Source of the DNA: Hesseltinella vesiculosa | Taxonomy: Eukaryota > Mucoromycota > Mucoromycetes > Mucorales > Cunninghamellaceae | Assembly: GCA_002104935.1 (NCBI GenBank) | Contig: MCGT01000028.1 | Span: forward strand, 124,001 to 188,000 | Direction: 5' to 3' | DNA: 64,000 nt | Shown: positions 24,112 to 34,558 of the stretch, piece after piece | Layout of the letters: every line of letters starts with the position of its first letter | Numbering within the stretch: position 1 is the stretch's first letter | Made by a program: the position numbers and the translations under genes | Notes under the pieces: generated by a model | Seen by the model: only the letters and a program-made list of their open reading frames with translations | Told to the model about the DNA's origin: nothing | Database searches by the model: none

Positions 24112-25223
24112 TCATTCATCATCTGTTGAGTCGTCCTTTTCTGGTTGGTCGTAGAGATCTTCTTCTGATAATGCTTGATGTCTGGTATGGGAGAGAGGAG
24201 AAAGTTAAAAAAGGTGCGATCCGTGATAATCATGCAAACTTGGAGTGGTCCCCCCCCCATTTCCCACCGTACTCTATATCTCTCACTTGCCCACCCCCAA
24301 ATTTTTAGTGCCAAAATAAATTTCAGAGTCCTCCCTTGTTGTCACTCCCCCCCCCCCATGATATCATTTGGTGTGGCAAAGGTGTGTACCTGATCAAGAG
24401 ATCTTCAATGGTTTCTTCAGAATAGACGGGTCCCACTTCATCATCCAATCGAATCAGGTTGGCCACGAGAATCCCACTTTTGTACGCCAAGATGGCAGGC
24501 GAGCCTACCAGGTCAAAGTCCAAATCATGCGCTGCTATCCGGATGAATTTGGCCAGTGCGTATTTTCGTGCGAGCGGTTGCAGCAGAGCATCTAGTTGGC
24601 GGCAATGCTGTAGATTCGAGTCAAACACATGCACCACCACCGGCACTGTCCTCCATTCGTTGTCAATGGCATCCACGTAGCCTTGGGCATCTACGTCCGC
24701 CAATGTGCCAAACACGCGGTGCTGCTGTCGAATATGGTGGTTTTTCACTTGCTTCAGCTCGGCCAGCCGCTTTTCTCGGAACGCCCGCATCACTTCCTCG
24801 TCTTCCAGCAGGTCGTCCAAGTCGCTATCGCTATCGTGCCGTGACTCGAGCACCAGCTCATTGCTTGCTTGTGCTTGCCGTTGATCTTCGAGGTAGGTTG
24901 TAGTCATGGGTGCCTTGGCCAGCATCTTTGCATTGTACGCCGTCAGATCTGCCTGCTTTTGTGCCGCTCGCATTTGTCGATGGTACTTTTCATCGGCAAT
25001 CACGCCCTTGGGCCCTGTTTGTGGTCCAGTCTCTCTCATCGTGTTTGGTACCTATGCCAGCAAAAGGATGGGTCAGGCTTCAATAAAAATAGTCTGCAGT
25101 CACCTCTACCTCGCCTATGCTTTGGTCTTGGTCATCATCCGAGTGATCGCTATCATCATGGCGCTTGTCGTTGTCATCATCGAGGTGACTATTTTGTAGC
25201 TTGTGCAGCAAAGCGTCGTCCAT
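24112..25223 (-). CDS. Phosducin-like protein (PhLP1/Plp1 type)
   Basis: Exons 25223-25104, 25051-24390 and 24181-24112 give 283 aa. The family features are an acidic N-terminus, TGPQTGPKGVIADEKYH after the first intron, and an acidic helix DLDDLLEDEEVMRAFREKRL. A thioredoxin-like domain follows (VVVHVFDSNLQHCRQLDALL and SPAILAYKSGILVANLIRLDD). The acidic tail DSTDDE ends the protein. PhLP1 works with the CCT chaperonin to assemble G-protein beta-gamma dimers. The second intron (24182-24389, 208 nt) is unusually long for this window and has C-runs. The frame is open for 80 codons upstream of the chosen ATG at 25223, but that stretch is low-complexity Lys-rich. Confidence 0.9.
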
Positions 25224-25346
25224 GATGACTTTTTTTCTTTTTCTTTTTTTTCCAAAAACGGTTCGAGAAAGATATGAAAAAGCAGTGCTTTCGCTCTCCT
25301 TTTTCTCCCTCCCCCCTGTTTTTTTTTTTTTTTTTTTTGGTCGTAG

Positions 25347-25752
25347 CGTCATGGCTCTATTGTCATCAAGCTTACGAAAGCATTTGCTCATGTTCATGCC
25401 ATCATTACGAAACGTCCTTGCCAGCATCGACCGTATCCGATCAACGTGGTTGTGCCATTGTACGACGATCACAGGCTGCCTGTCTTTCTCTGCATCGTCA
25501 ACAGCCCTAGGGTCCTGCCTGCTATCGCCTCTGACGTACGTGGCGTTTACAGCAAGTGAGTTCTTCCACTAGGCGATGTGTGTTGTTGTGAAGTAGGGTG
25601 CGGGTGTGGAAGAATCTTGGATTTTCTTCTGTGTGGGTGCCTTCTATGTACCGTGAGAAAGGAGTGTTGAGCGGCACGGCGAGCGTGCCTTTGCAGTAAG
25701 TTTCGCCCTGCCTTTTCCTTTCATGTCATCAAGTATTGCTGCGCCTGTATGA
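25347..25752 (+). CDS. Unknown multi-exon ORF, 5' part not located
   Basis: Three plus-strand exons keep phase: 25347-25555, 25597-25695 and 25734-25752. They have a strong poly-T acceptor ending CGTAG, donors GTGAGT and GTAAGT, and a final TGA. Introns are 41 and 38 nt. The joined reading includes PYPINVVVPLYDDHRLPVF and SSVWVPSMYREKG. No family is recognised. An upstream exon with the start codon must lie in 25224-25320 but is unclear. The minus strand is also open here, so I hold this as a candidate. Confidence 0.4.
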
Positions 25753-25910
25753 GCTGGCTGGCGATCATGGAAAACACCGCTGATGTGGATAGAAATGCAA
25801 GCTACCGAAAGCGGAGAGAACCAGCTAAAAAGAGACGGACGCCTTTGGTCGTCCGGCGTTTCTTTTCTTTTCGTCATTTAATCATTTTCTCTCTACGTAT
25901 TCACAAGACG

Positions 25911-28874
25911 ATGAGTAAAAAAGGGAAAGAAAAGGACCAGGATGAAGCGGCACAAACCATTGGCCAACGACGAGCCAGTTTGCCAACATCGTCGCAATTG
26001 ATCCCCACCCATGGTTATCCAGCGTTCTCGACGTCTCTGCAAGTGCCATTGCCATTGCCTTACCTCCCGAGCGATTACATGCCATCGCCCACCAGCCCAA
26101 AGCAGTTTCTCCTCTCTCCACCGTCCACCTTGCCGCTCCCGCACCAAGGATCTCGTCAGCGGTCCCGGTCAACAGGCATGCACCAAGCTTTGCCACCCCC
26201 CGATCAACCATCCGACTTGTCCTCCTCCAGCGCTAAGCAACATTACGAACTAGTTCCTTACCGAGAATGGACTGTTATCCTGTAATGGACATGACATGGA
26301 AACAATTCGCACTGACCGGGCTTCCCTCTTTTCTTCCAGGCGAAACGACGATAGCGGCGATATGGTCCTTTATAACCAAGAACAACGTCAAATCACTGTG
26401 CAGCACTACTTACCGGCCCCGCCCACATCCCAATCCAATACAGATGTAAGTGGAAATATATCATTCTGAAAAAGTTACTTATTTTTTTATTCATGTAGGG
26501 GACAGACGAGTGTCCGCTGTGCCATCGCCCGTTTTCGCCAACGCATAGGCCCTTTCGCAATGTATAACCCTATTTTCTTTCTTTCGATGGCTCATTCACT
26601 TTTTTTTTTTCTATCCCCCTTTTAGACTAATACACCCACCTTTATGGATCGCAATTATTTTCGTTTATTGGGAACCACTCCTCTAACGTAAGAGAGCAAA
26701 GAGGCACCTCGCGGTTTCTTTTAACGCTACCTGCCTTCATAGCTCCCCAACGTCTTCCAATCATGCAACACCCAATACAACGCAAGGTTCCCCGCCACCC
26801 ATGACTGGCAGTTACATGCACTTGAATGCTGATGCAATCAATCAAGGCTACTATGCAAAGTTCTTCAAGCAAATCAAGAAACTAGGCCGTGGCTTTCGTG
26901 GCAGCGTGTTTTTGTGCGAGCATGTCCTTGACGGCGTCAACCTGGGCAAATATGCCGTGAAAAAAGTCGCTGTAGGCAAGTCTTCCTTTTTTTTTAATGG
27001 TCCAGCCGTCTGACCCAGTTCTTCTAACCCTGCTAGGGAACAATCACCCATGGCTTGTGAAGATGCTGCGGGAAGTGCATCTCCTGGAAAGGTTGCACCA
27101 TCCCAATATCGTCAGCTACAAGCATTCTTGGCTGGAATACGATCGCCTGACCCCTTTTGGCCCAAAGGTCCCTTGCCTCTTCATTCTCATGGTAAACTAT
27201 TCATATCAATCACAGCCCGAGGCTCATCTGCTTTCACACTGGCTAGGAATGCGCCAATGGCGGAAACCTGGAAGAATATCTGGAACCCGAAATGATGGAA
27301 GCTGCATCGCCCCATCCCGTCGACCAACCACAAAAATCAGCCAAGGATTTGAAGCGCGAACGGATCAAGCGACAGCTGCAGCAGCAAAAGGAATTTGAAG
27401 CCGAAGCAGCCCACCAAGATCCTGCCCGTGTACAGAAGCGTCTGCTCAATATTGGCGAGATCTCGTCATTGTTTCTGGACATTGTGCATGGCCTGGCGCA
27501 TCTGCATCAGCAAAACATTGTCCATCGTGATCTGAAACCACCCAACCTGCTACTCAAATGGGACGACCGTCGTGGCTCTGGCGTTTTTCAAATGCAAGTG
27601 GTGGATGCCCCAAACAGAATAGAATTGGCGCTCATTTTTTTTTAATAGTCCTTGCGTGTTGATTTCTGACTTTGGAGAATGTGAAGATTTGGAAGGGTTG
27701 CCCGATAGCGATCGAACAGGGGCAACAGGAACGCTGGAATTCATGGCTCCAGAACATGTCCGACTGGACGCCCAGGGCAAGAACACTGTCGAGTATACCT
27801 CCAAGGCCGATATGTGGTCTTTGGGCATGGTTCTCTACTATCTCTGCTACTCTTGCCTCCCTTATACCCATATCCAAGATGTTGATCTTCTGCGTGAGGA
27901 AATCTTGGCTTTCAGAGAGTAAATGCCCTGATGCGATCATCTACAAGACTCACTTTTTTTTCATATCCACCTAGGATCAAATTCCCCAGAAGCAGACTGG
28001 ATGGCATTCAAGACAAATCGCTGTATCATCAGCCCGTTGCAGAGATTCCTCAAGAATTCAAACTTCTCATCCGGCTGCTGCTCTCCGCCGATCCAGCAAA
28101 GCGGCCCTCCTGTCAAGAGATCCTGTCCAAGCTTGACCAGGTACCCTTTGATCAAGAACGGTTTACCTTGGATACCGACACGCCAGCCTCGAGGACACCA
28201 GCATCCGCCTCTTCTTCGTCTGCTTCCATTTCATCAAAATCGTCTGGATCATTTATGAATAGCTCTCTCTCAGCTGCAGCGATCGTCGATCGACGTCGGT
28301 CGTCCACCTTCCATCTCCCTGTCGGTCCGGTGGCTGCGTCTCACTTGCAATACAATGTTCAGCGTGAGCCAAGCCCACCAGCCAGCATGCATCCTCCCAC
28401 CTTGCTGCCTACTGACATAGACACCGACATGGATCGATACGACGAGCTTGAAGAGCAGGAAACCCAACCATCCTCGACTTCGACCGCTGCAGCCCATCAA
28501 CCTCTGAAACGGCGCAGCTCCTCTACTAAATCCGAAGCCACGATCTCTACCAACGGGTTGCGCAAACGTCAGCGATACGGCTCCTACCAAGCCGACACAC
28601 CACCTCTGCTTTTGCCTTCCCCAGCGGCGATCAATTTCAGTGACCAGATCCCATTCTATCAAGGTGACATGATGTACTTGCATCTGCTGAAGACCGTCAC
28701 GCTTCTCTTCAAGGTAACTTCCTTACAATGATGAGCTGGCCTCGCTTATTTTTTATTGTCTCATTCTCGCTGGCGTAGATTGGGTCCTGTGCGTATCCAT
28801 GTTTTCCGTACTCACCGAAATCGTTTATTTTTTATCCTGTCATCGTACTTGCTGTGACAGATCTTTGGTGGTAA
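25911..28874 (+). CDS. Iks1-like serine/threonine protein kinase
   Basis: Ten exons: 25911-26281, 26340-26445, 26499-26561, 26626-26687, 26743-26975, 27037-27191, 27247-27593, 27649-27918, 27975-28713 and 28779-28874. They give 813 aa. The N-terminus is Pro/Ser-rich, then comes a CPLCHRPF zinc-knuckle-like motif and PTFMDRNYFRLL, typical of Iks1. The kinase domain has GRGFRGSVFLCEH (from Gly249), AVKKVAVG, a basic insert, HRDLKPPN (His423), SDFGECEDLEG and FMAPEHV. It ends with a hydrophobic stretch (FIFYPVIVLAVTDLWW) that may anchor it to a membrane, and basic/acidic low-complexity regions precede that. Introns 5 and 7 use GC donors (GCAAGT); using the GT four bases on would break the frame. 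Iks1 function in yeast is poorly known. Confidence 0.9.
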
Positions 28875-29160
28875 GTCAACGGGAGGTATGTCTGGAAGGG
28901 TCATCAACTATTTTTGTTCCTAGCTCCAAGTTGACGCATAGTTTACTTCTTTTGACAATTCACTTGGTATGGTTAATTTCACTGGCATTGCTATCGAATG
29001 GAATGTGCATGAGCTCTCTGTAAAATTCAATTAAAAAACCATGTCTGGCTGCGGCTCATGACTGTGATTTTTTTTCTTAAAAAAAGCCGCGGTGTCGCGT
29101 TTTTTTTCTTCTCTCTCTTTTTTACTTTTTTTTTTGTCGCATTTTTTAACCTGACACACA

Positions 29161-29695
29161 ATGGACAAGCCTACTGAGCGGATCAATTCCCAATTACGAG
29201 AAAAATATGTTGGTCATACTATCCGCATTTCTGGCAAAGTGAATTCGGTAAGCAATCATGTCTGAAGGATTTCCATCCATTTTTATTTCGTCATTGATCC
29301 TCATCTTTGCTTAGTTCACCGGCGACACATCCATTATCACTGCCAGCGATGGCGGTCAAGTGCTTATCAAGTTGAATGGCGTAAGTGGTTTAATGATCTC
29401 CAATCCTGTACTCACCCCCTGTTTCGTTTTTGATGTGGCCTTCATCAGCAAAGCAAATGGGCCTCTCAGTTCGTTGAAGTCATTGGCCGAGTCGAGCCTG
29501 ATCTTAGCATCATGGAGTTCTCATCCGTCAACCTGGGCGATTCATTCGGTAAGACGATATTTTTTTTTTAAAAAAAAGAATCACGGCCATCTCATCCCAA
29601 TGATTCTCTCGTCGATTCTCACCATAGATTTGGACCTGGCCAACAAGGTTGTCGAATATTCACAAAAGTACCCTGAGCTCTTCCAACAAGACTAG
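29161..29695 (+). CDS. RPA3: Replication protein A 14 kDa subunit
   Basis: Exons 29161-29247, 29315-29380, 29449-29548 and 29628-29695 give 106 aa, the normal size. An OB fold is readable: VGHTIRISGKVNS, then ASDGGQVLIKLNG, QFVEVIGRVEPDLSIMEFSS, and a C-terminal helix LDLANKVVEYSQKYPELF for trimer contacts with RPA1 and RPA2. RPA binds single-stranded DNA in replication, repair and recombination. The start ATG follows a T-rich leader. It is convergent with the ECHDC1-like gene, with 45 nt between stops. Confidence 0.92.
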
Positions 29696-29740
29696 TAAAA
29701 TCGATTCCACTTTCATGTACAAACGTTTTATTGCCAGTAT

Positions 29741-30630
29741 TTATAATTTGGAGTAAGGGGCGACCGTTTTCAGCAGAGCCATTTCGAATTCGATGTCGCT
29801 GGCGAGGTCGGTTTTGGCCACGATGGCTTTCATGCCACGTACAGCATCGGGGGACACTCTGTCTTGGGTGAAAGGATCTGTGATGAAAGGGGCCAGCAGC
29901 TGCTTGGCGGCGTTGAGGCAGCTGTCATAGCCATGCTCCTGTCCTCTTGGGTTGACCACCACATCCACCAACCCTGTGACCTGGCCATAGTTAGCATCCA
30001 TGCGTGGGGCCGATGCAAGGATGGTCAGCGCACGTTTGCGGCCCACGCGGTCGACAAGGCGTCGGGCCCCACCCCAAGGAGATGTCACGCCCATACGCGT
30101 CTGCACAAACTGGACATACGTCAACGAGCTCATGCAAACGTAGTCAAAGGCAGTCAGCAGCTCGGTGCCTGCACCCAAGGCTGGGCCAGCGACCGCCGCA
30201 CACGAGATCAGTGGCAACTGTGCGAACCGATTCAGCGTATCGTGCATCAAGCGGCTAACACCTATGCTCAGCTCTGGATCGCGCAGGTGTTCCCTTGTGA
30301 AGACCAAATCTAAAGGGCACGTCATTTCAACGTGAGAGGTTGTCTTTTTAGGACCTGATTTTTTTTTTTTTTTTTACCTATGCCCGAGCAGAAGGCCCTT
30401 CCACGGCTGCCAGTTAAGATCACGGCCACCAATGAGCTGTTGCGACATGTTGCTTCAAGCTTGAGTACAATATCTCTGAATTCAGCAATCATTTTGCCAG
30501 AGAATGCATTGTGGCGCTCAGGCTGCGACAATTCTATTAACGCAATGCCTGGGGCATAGTCTTCTTGGAAAATCACCGTGCCATTACCAAGAGGCCGTAA
30601 TTGATTGGTAATACTTGCAAGAGGATCCAT
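29741..30630 (-). CDS. ECHDC1-like enoyl-CoA hydratase-fold decarboxylase with peroxisomal signal
   Basis: Exons 30630-30378 and 30309-29741 give 273 aa. This is a crotonase fold: HNAFSGKMIAEFRD, AVILTGSRGRAFCSGIGDL (first oxyanion-hole loop) and AGPALGAGTELLTAFDY (second). The stretch FVQTRMGVTSPWGGARRLVD closely follows ECHDC1, the ethylmalonyl-/methylmalonyl-CoA decarboxylase that repairs side products of acetyl-CoA carboxylase. The protein ends in SKL, a canonical type 1 peroxisomal signal; animal ECHDC1 is cytosolic. Another crotonase role in peroxisomal beta-oxidation is possible. An open frame upstream of the ATG is low-complexity and was not used. Confidence 0.8.
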
Positions 30631-31677
30631 GAAAGTGGATGGAGCAGGAAAAGCAAAAATGCAGGAAGAAAAAGAAGGCACGCAAGAAAGTTGGGGTAGC
30701 ACATGAATGAAAGCTTGTGAAAAAAAAAGGGGGGCCAACGGGGAGGGGACAAACTTTAGCTGGTTTCTTTGGTCCATCTTCTGCAGCTAATTCTTGTGTC
30801 TGCTTCATCGTCGAGTCAGGGTCACGTCCAGCAGGGTGTACCTTGCTAGTGCACGCTTTGCCGTATCCGCTTCTAATTATTTTGCACTATCCATGAGGGC
30901 GGCCATCAAGAACAAGTGCTCATAAAACAGGTTTCTACGTCCATGTCATGGGTCTCGACATTCATGTTCCGGGTCTTGACTTTCATGTGTAGGATATCGA
31001 TATTCATATAACGGGGCTCAGCGTTAGGATTTCAGGTATTTGCTTTTTTTTTTTTTTTTTTTTTTTTTTTGAATTCAAGCTACGGGTCTCGATGCATGAA
31101 TGTCGGGACCTACAGCCCAGCATCGTGAGTGGAATCCTGAGCGTCAGACCTGTGGCAAGCGCGAATTTTTGTAAAATTGACACCGTGACGTGTTTTTTAT
31201 TTTGATAGAGTGCAGAGAGGGCTTCATACGAGCAGAGCCATCAATAACAAACACACAAGCGACATATTTTCTTAATGACAAATGGGAGATTATTGGACAT
31301 CATGCTCGAAAAAATCATAACTACAGAGAGGATCGCTTGGAGCTCCCTACCATCGCCATTCAGCAAATTGACACGCACGTTGGTCTGACTTTCTTCGCGA
31401 AATAAAATACTTGACACCTTTTATTCAAGATAAAGGTTTTTGTTAGTGAACGGGTACATAATATTAAAAGTAAGAAATCATCCTACCGATCGGTGTCTTC
31501 GTGCAGCCTGACCTTTTGTTATATGTGCTTCCGTTGTAAAAAGTAAATAAAAATAAACATGAAAAAAAAAAGCGAAAGAAAAGAAGAGTCTTGCTATGGA
31601 GGAGCGCGTCGTTTCTTTTCAGAAAGAGTGTATAACGTTGGAAACTTTCATTCATGTTAACATTCTGTTTACTAGGC
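30631..31677. other. Repeat-rich intergenic region
   Basis: About 1 kb without a supported gene. It carries the 21-bp degenerate array described separately and a T-run at 31045-31070. A plus-strand open frame at 31190-31405 (TTG or ATG start, including WEIIGHHARKNHNYREDRLE) looks like a protein fragment but has no recognisable family; it may be an element remnant. Confidence 0.4.
30937..31022 (+). repeat. Degenerate 21-bp tandem repeat
   Basis: Four adjacent 21-bp units, each starting CAT and ending in a T-rich tip: CATGTCATGGGTCTCGACAT(T), CATGTTCCGGGTCTTGACTT(T), CATGTGTAGGATATCGATAT(T) and CATATAACGGGGCTCAGCGT(T). A further related GGGTCTCGATG stretch lies at 31084-31095. The units are strongly diverged, so the array is old. 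Confidence 0.6.
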
Positions 31678-32803
31678 TTAATTTCTGGAAAACAATCCTC
31701 CAAGCCATGAAAACCAGCCTCTTGACAATGGTGTTTCTGCTGGTATCGAGGGGCTGTCTTGCTGAACAGGGTTAGGTCTACAAGCAAAAATACATGAGTC
31801 GAAGAGGATCCCGTTTGTTTTATGAAACTTACACGGCGGGTTGTTGTACATCAGTGAGAGAGCTAAAGTCATATTGATAGGCCATGTCGTCATCATCGCC
31901 ATCGGTATCGTCAGAGTGGCTCTGCTGCAGTTTTTTGTGCGAAACCGGCTGGGCCAGAAGGGTATCGACGTTCTCAGGTACAAAAAGGAGTTGTGACAGG
32001 TCCAGGTCCTCCTGGCTTGTGTGTTTGCTTGACAGGCGCTGCAGCAGTTCCTTTTTACGGTGCACTGGCACGGGCGACGGCGGTGATGTCTGGCTTTGGG
32101 AGACATCTCGATTCGGCGAAGGGAGCGCGTTTTTCAGCTCGACGACTGTCGGCTTTGGTTGCTGTGATAAAAGTCGGCTGGAGTTTTCTTGCACAGTCGC
32201 AGGATCAGCATGCAAAAGGTCCAGGTCATCAGCCACGTTCAAGGAGTCGACAGGGACAAAAGTGTGATGAGCACGCAGCTTGCGCCTTTTGCGCTGCTGC
32301 TGCTGCTGTAGTAGCAGTTGTTGCTGTTGTATCTGCTGTTGCTGCTGTTGTATCTGCTGTTGCTGCTTCTGCCGTTGATGGCGTGGCAAGTGAAGCTGCT
32401 CTGCTACATCATCATCGCTATTGCTGGAAGGATGGTAGTCGTCTTGATCCAGTGCTTCTTGATCAGAGTCATCGTCCGAGTTGCTTGGTGCATCTTGTTT
32501 ACTGGGTTCATTCTCCAGGGTAGAAATCATTGGTGTGCTCACTCTCTTTCGCTTAGATAATAAGCGTCGTGGCCTTGATGGAGTAATGGATTGTGCTGGT
32601 GAATCTTTAAGAACGGGTGCTGCTATTGCAGTTGCTAGCGACGAGTTTTTTTTTTTTTTTTTAAAAAAAATAAACATTTTTAAGTCCATCTATTGGAATA
32701 TGACATGTTTAATGATTTTACCAGACCGAAGATCAGATGACTGCATACGCAAAGCCCTAGCCCGCAATTTACTAGAGAACTTTCTGCTAGTTGATTGAGA
32801 CAT
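31678..32803 (-). CDS. Poly-Q, acidic, probably nuclear protein; unrecognised
   Basis: Exons 32803-32722, 32634-31833 and 31777-31678 give 327 aa. The N-terminus is basic (SSKLRARALRMQ). Then come KRKR basic clusters, an acidic stretch (NSDDDSDQEALDQDD), a glutamine tract of about 30 residues (residues about 110-140), and QQRKRRKLR, a likely nuclear localisation signal. Another acidic stretch (DDTDGDDDD) follows. The last exon ends with an amphipathic aromatic tail, RGWFSWLGGLFSRN. Composition suggests a chromatin or transcription-related protein, but no domain is recognised. The Q tract is CAG/CAA-rich and may vary in length. Confidence 0.65.
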
Positions 32804-32879
32804 GGGCAAATAATATATAATAAATGATGGGGGAAGGAAAAAAAAAAGGCAGAAAAGGGGAAAATCAAGCTGGCCGTGA

Positions 32880-33515
32880 ATAATTTTTTTTAGCAGGCAA
32901 ACCAATCGGGCGAACCGTTAAATTATATTCAAGTGAGCGTGAAAGTAAAATCAAGTGCATGCAAGTAAAAGGAAAAAAAAAAGAGGCGAAGGTTTTTCAA
33001 AATGACCAACATCTTGAGCTGCTTTTGTCAAGCCAAACTGATGCGTGTTACATTGAAGCAAGAACTGGATGTCATTGGGTTGCGCACCTGCTGGATTCGA
33101 AGGCACTGCGCGGCGACCTAATATGGCAATCCAGACAGCTTTTTTTTCAAAATCGTAAAAAGAACATCAAACGTGTACAGCACTTTTACTTGATTGGACT
33201 GAAGTGAAATTTTGTAAGGTTTTGCAAATGCATGAATTATGATGGTACTGAAAAAATCAGACCGATTGGTGAAGGTTTCCAAGCCAAATTTTGTTCATTT
33301 TCGTTTTGACACCTCCAATTCACCAGCCTGGAAAAATGAAAAATCATCTGTTTTCGCCAGGGGACCCCACCCCCAAAGCGATCTGATAAAAAATCACAGC
33401 GCAAAATTGCTCTAATTCACACCAAGCATGCCAAATGTAGTGAAAAAAAGGGTTTGTTATTTATTGCTTCGAGTTTGCTTATTTTTACGGTTTTGTTACA
33501 AAATCCAAATCAAAA
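32880..33515 (+). repeat. Dispersed repeat, copy A (diverged)
   Basis: Starts with TAGCAGGCAAACCAATCGG and ends near GGTTTTGTTACAAAATCC. It has the same order of blocks as the copies at 53080 and 58340: CAGGCAA-CCAATCGG, AAATCAAGTGC, GATGGTACTGAAAA, CCGATTGGTGAAGG, TTTTGACACCTCCAATTCACCAGC and CGCCAGGGGACCCC. Similarity is patchy in the middle, so this copy is older. No long ORF is kept between copies, so it is a non-autonomous element. Confidence 0.75.
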
Positions 33516-33899
33516 GAAGGCTTTTCACCTTGTCTTGCTTGTTTCTATTTCCCAAAGATAGGGCAGCAGATGTTTTGTTTTTTCGATCTCTGGTCGAGAG
33601 CTTTGTGCTTGCTGCACGTGACCATGATACAAAATTCTAGTGGGAGCAGAACGTTGTAGCTTCTGTAAAAGTCTTCTTCTTGTTTCCATTGTTTCATTTT
33701 TAGGACTCTTCCTGACACAACCAATAACTCCTAACCTTCATTTTTCAGATACTGGATTTTCTTGATATATTCATCATCGTGTTGTATTTCTGACTGCTAA
33801 GCGTAAATATGGCACCTTTATTCATGGTAAAAAATAAGAATGGGTATTTTGGGACAAAGTAAAAAGATGTTCAACAAGTAACCTACCGAATCCGTTCGG

Positions 33900-34127
33900 T
33901 GCTTAACCTTGATGGGCCCTCTTGGGATCATGGTTGCGATTACGGTTAGGAAGAGAAATTTCTTCTTTATGTCGATCAAATTGTGCTTGCTCTGACGTGT
34001 ATTTATTGTAGACAATTGGAATTGCGAACACTGTCGATACCATTCTTGGTGGAACTGCCAAGGAGCATATCATGACACCTGTGATGGACTTTCTCAAGAA
34101 TAAGCGAGACCGAAACAACAGCTTTTA
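33900..34127 (+). other. Possible orphan exon pair
   Basis: A stretch reading LTLMGPLGIMVAIT (about 33903-33944) is followed by a plausible intron, with donor GTTAGG, branch-like CTCTGAC and acceptor TTGTAG. A second stretch then ends DFLKNKRDRNNSF and stops at 34127. No start codon or family is identified. It could be the 3' end of a small gene or a gene relic. Flanking sequence shares AGAGATTGCAATCTAA with 49223-49244. Confidence 0.25.
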
Positions 34128-34558
34128 ATTCTGAAATCAGAGGATGGGAAGAGATAAATTGTAATTGAAGTTGGGAATTTGTAGGGGAATCAGAGATTGC
34201 AATCTAAGAGAGGATGAACGTGATGAGAGGACCGATGATGTGAGACGTGCCAATAAATGAGTGATATCCTATTTTTTTAACAACTTTTGGCTATTCTTGA
34301 TTGAGCATTGTTTCCGCAGTTATTGCATTGTCTTTGGAATATTCTGCGTCAGACAGCGAATACGTAAAGACTGTATGATACCTTTATTATGGAAAAAAGT
34401 TATCATGTTGCAACAAAGTGAAAGAAAAGCAACCTCTTTTTTATTTGAGACAAGTTGGCAGCGTGGTTCGAATCTCTTTGGGACAAAAAAAAAAAAAAAA
34501 GGAGGTAGCTCAGGCCATTTTTTCTCTCTTTCAGTTTTTTTTCTAGCCTTTCAATTCC

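Noticed and set aside
25104..25472. Long N-terminal extension of the phosducin-like protein
   Set aside because: The upstream open frame is mostly Lys/Arg/Ser low complexity from homopolymer runs, and the family start fits the ATG at 25223.
27247..27645. Kinase exon ending at a stop at 27645
   Set aside because: The frame runs into an intron; the GC donor at 27594 and acceptor at 27648 restore the DFG-containing exon.
32300..32370. Antisense poly-Leu/Val/Ala ORFs over the glutamine tract
   Set aside because: They are shadows of the CAG/CAA repeats of the minus-strand gene.
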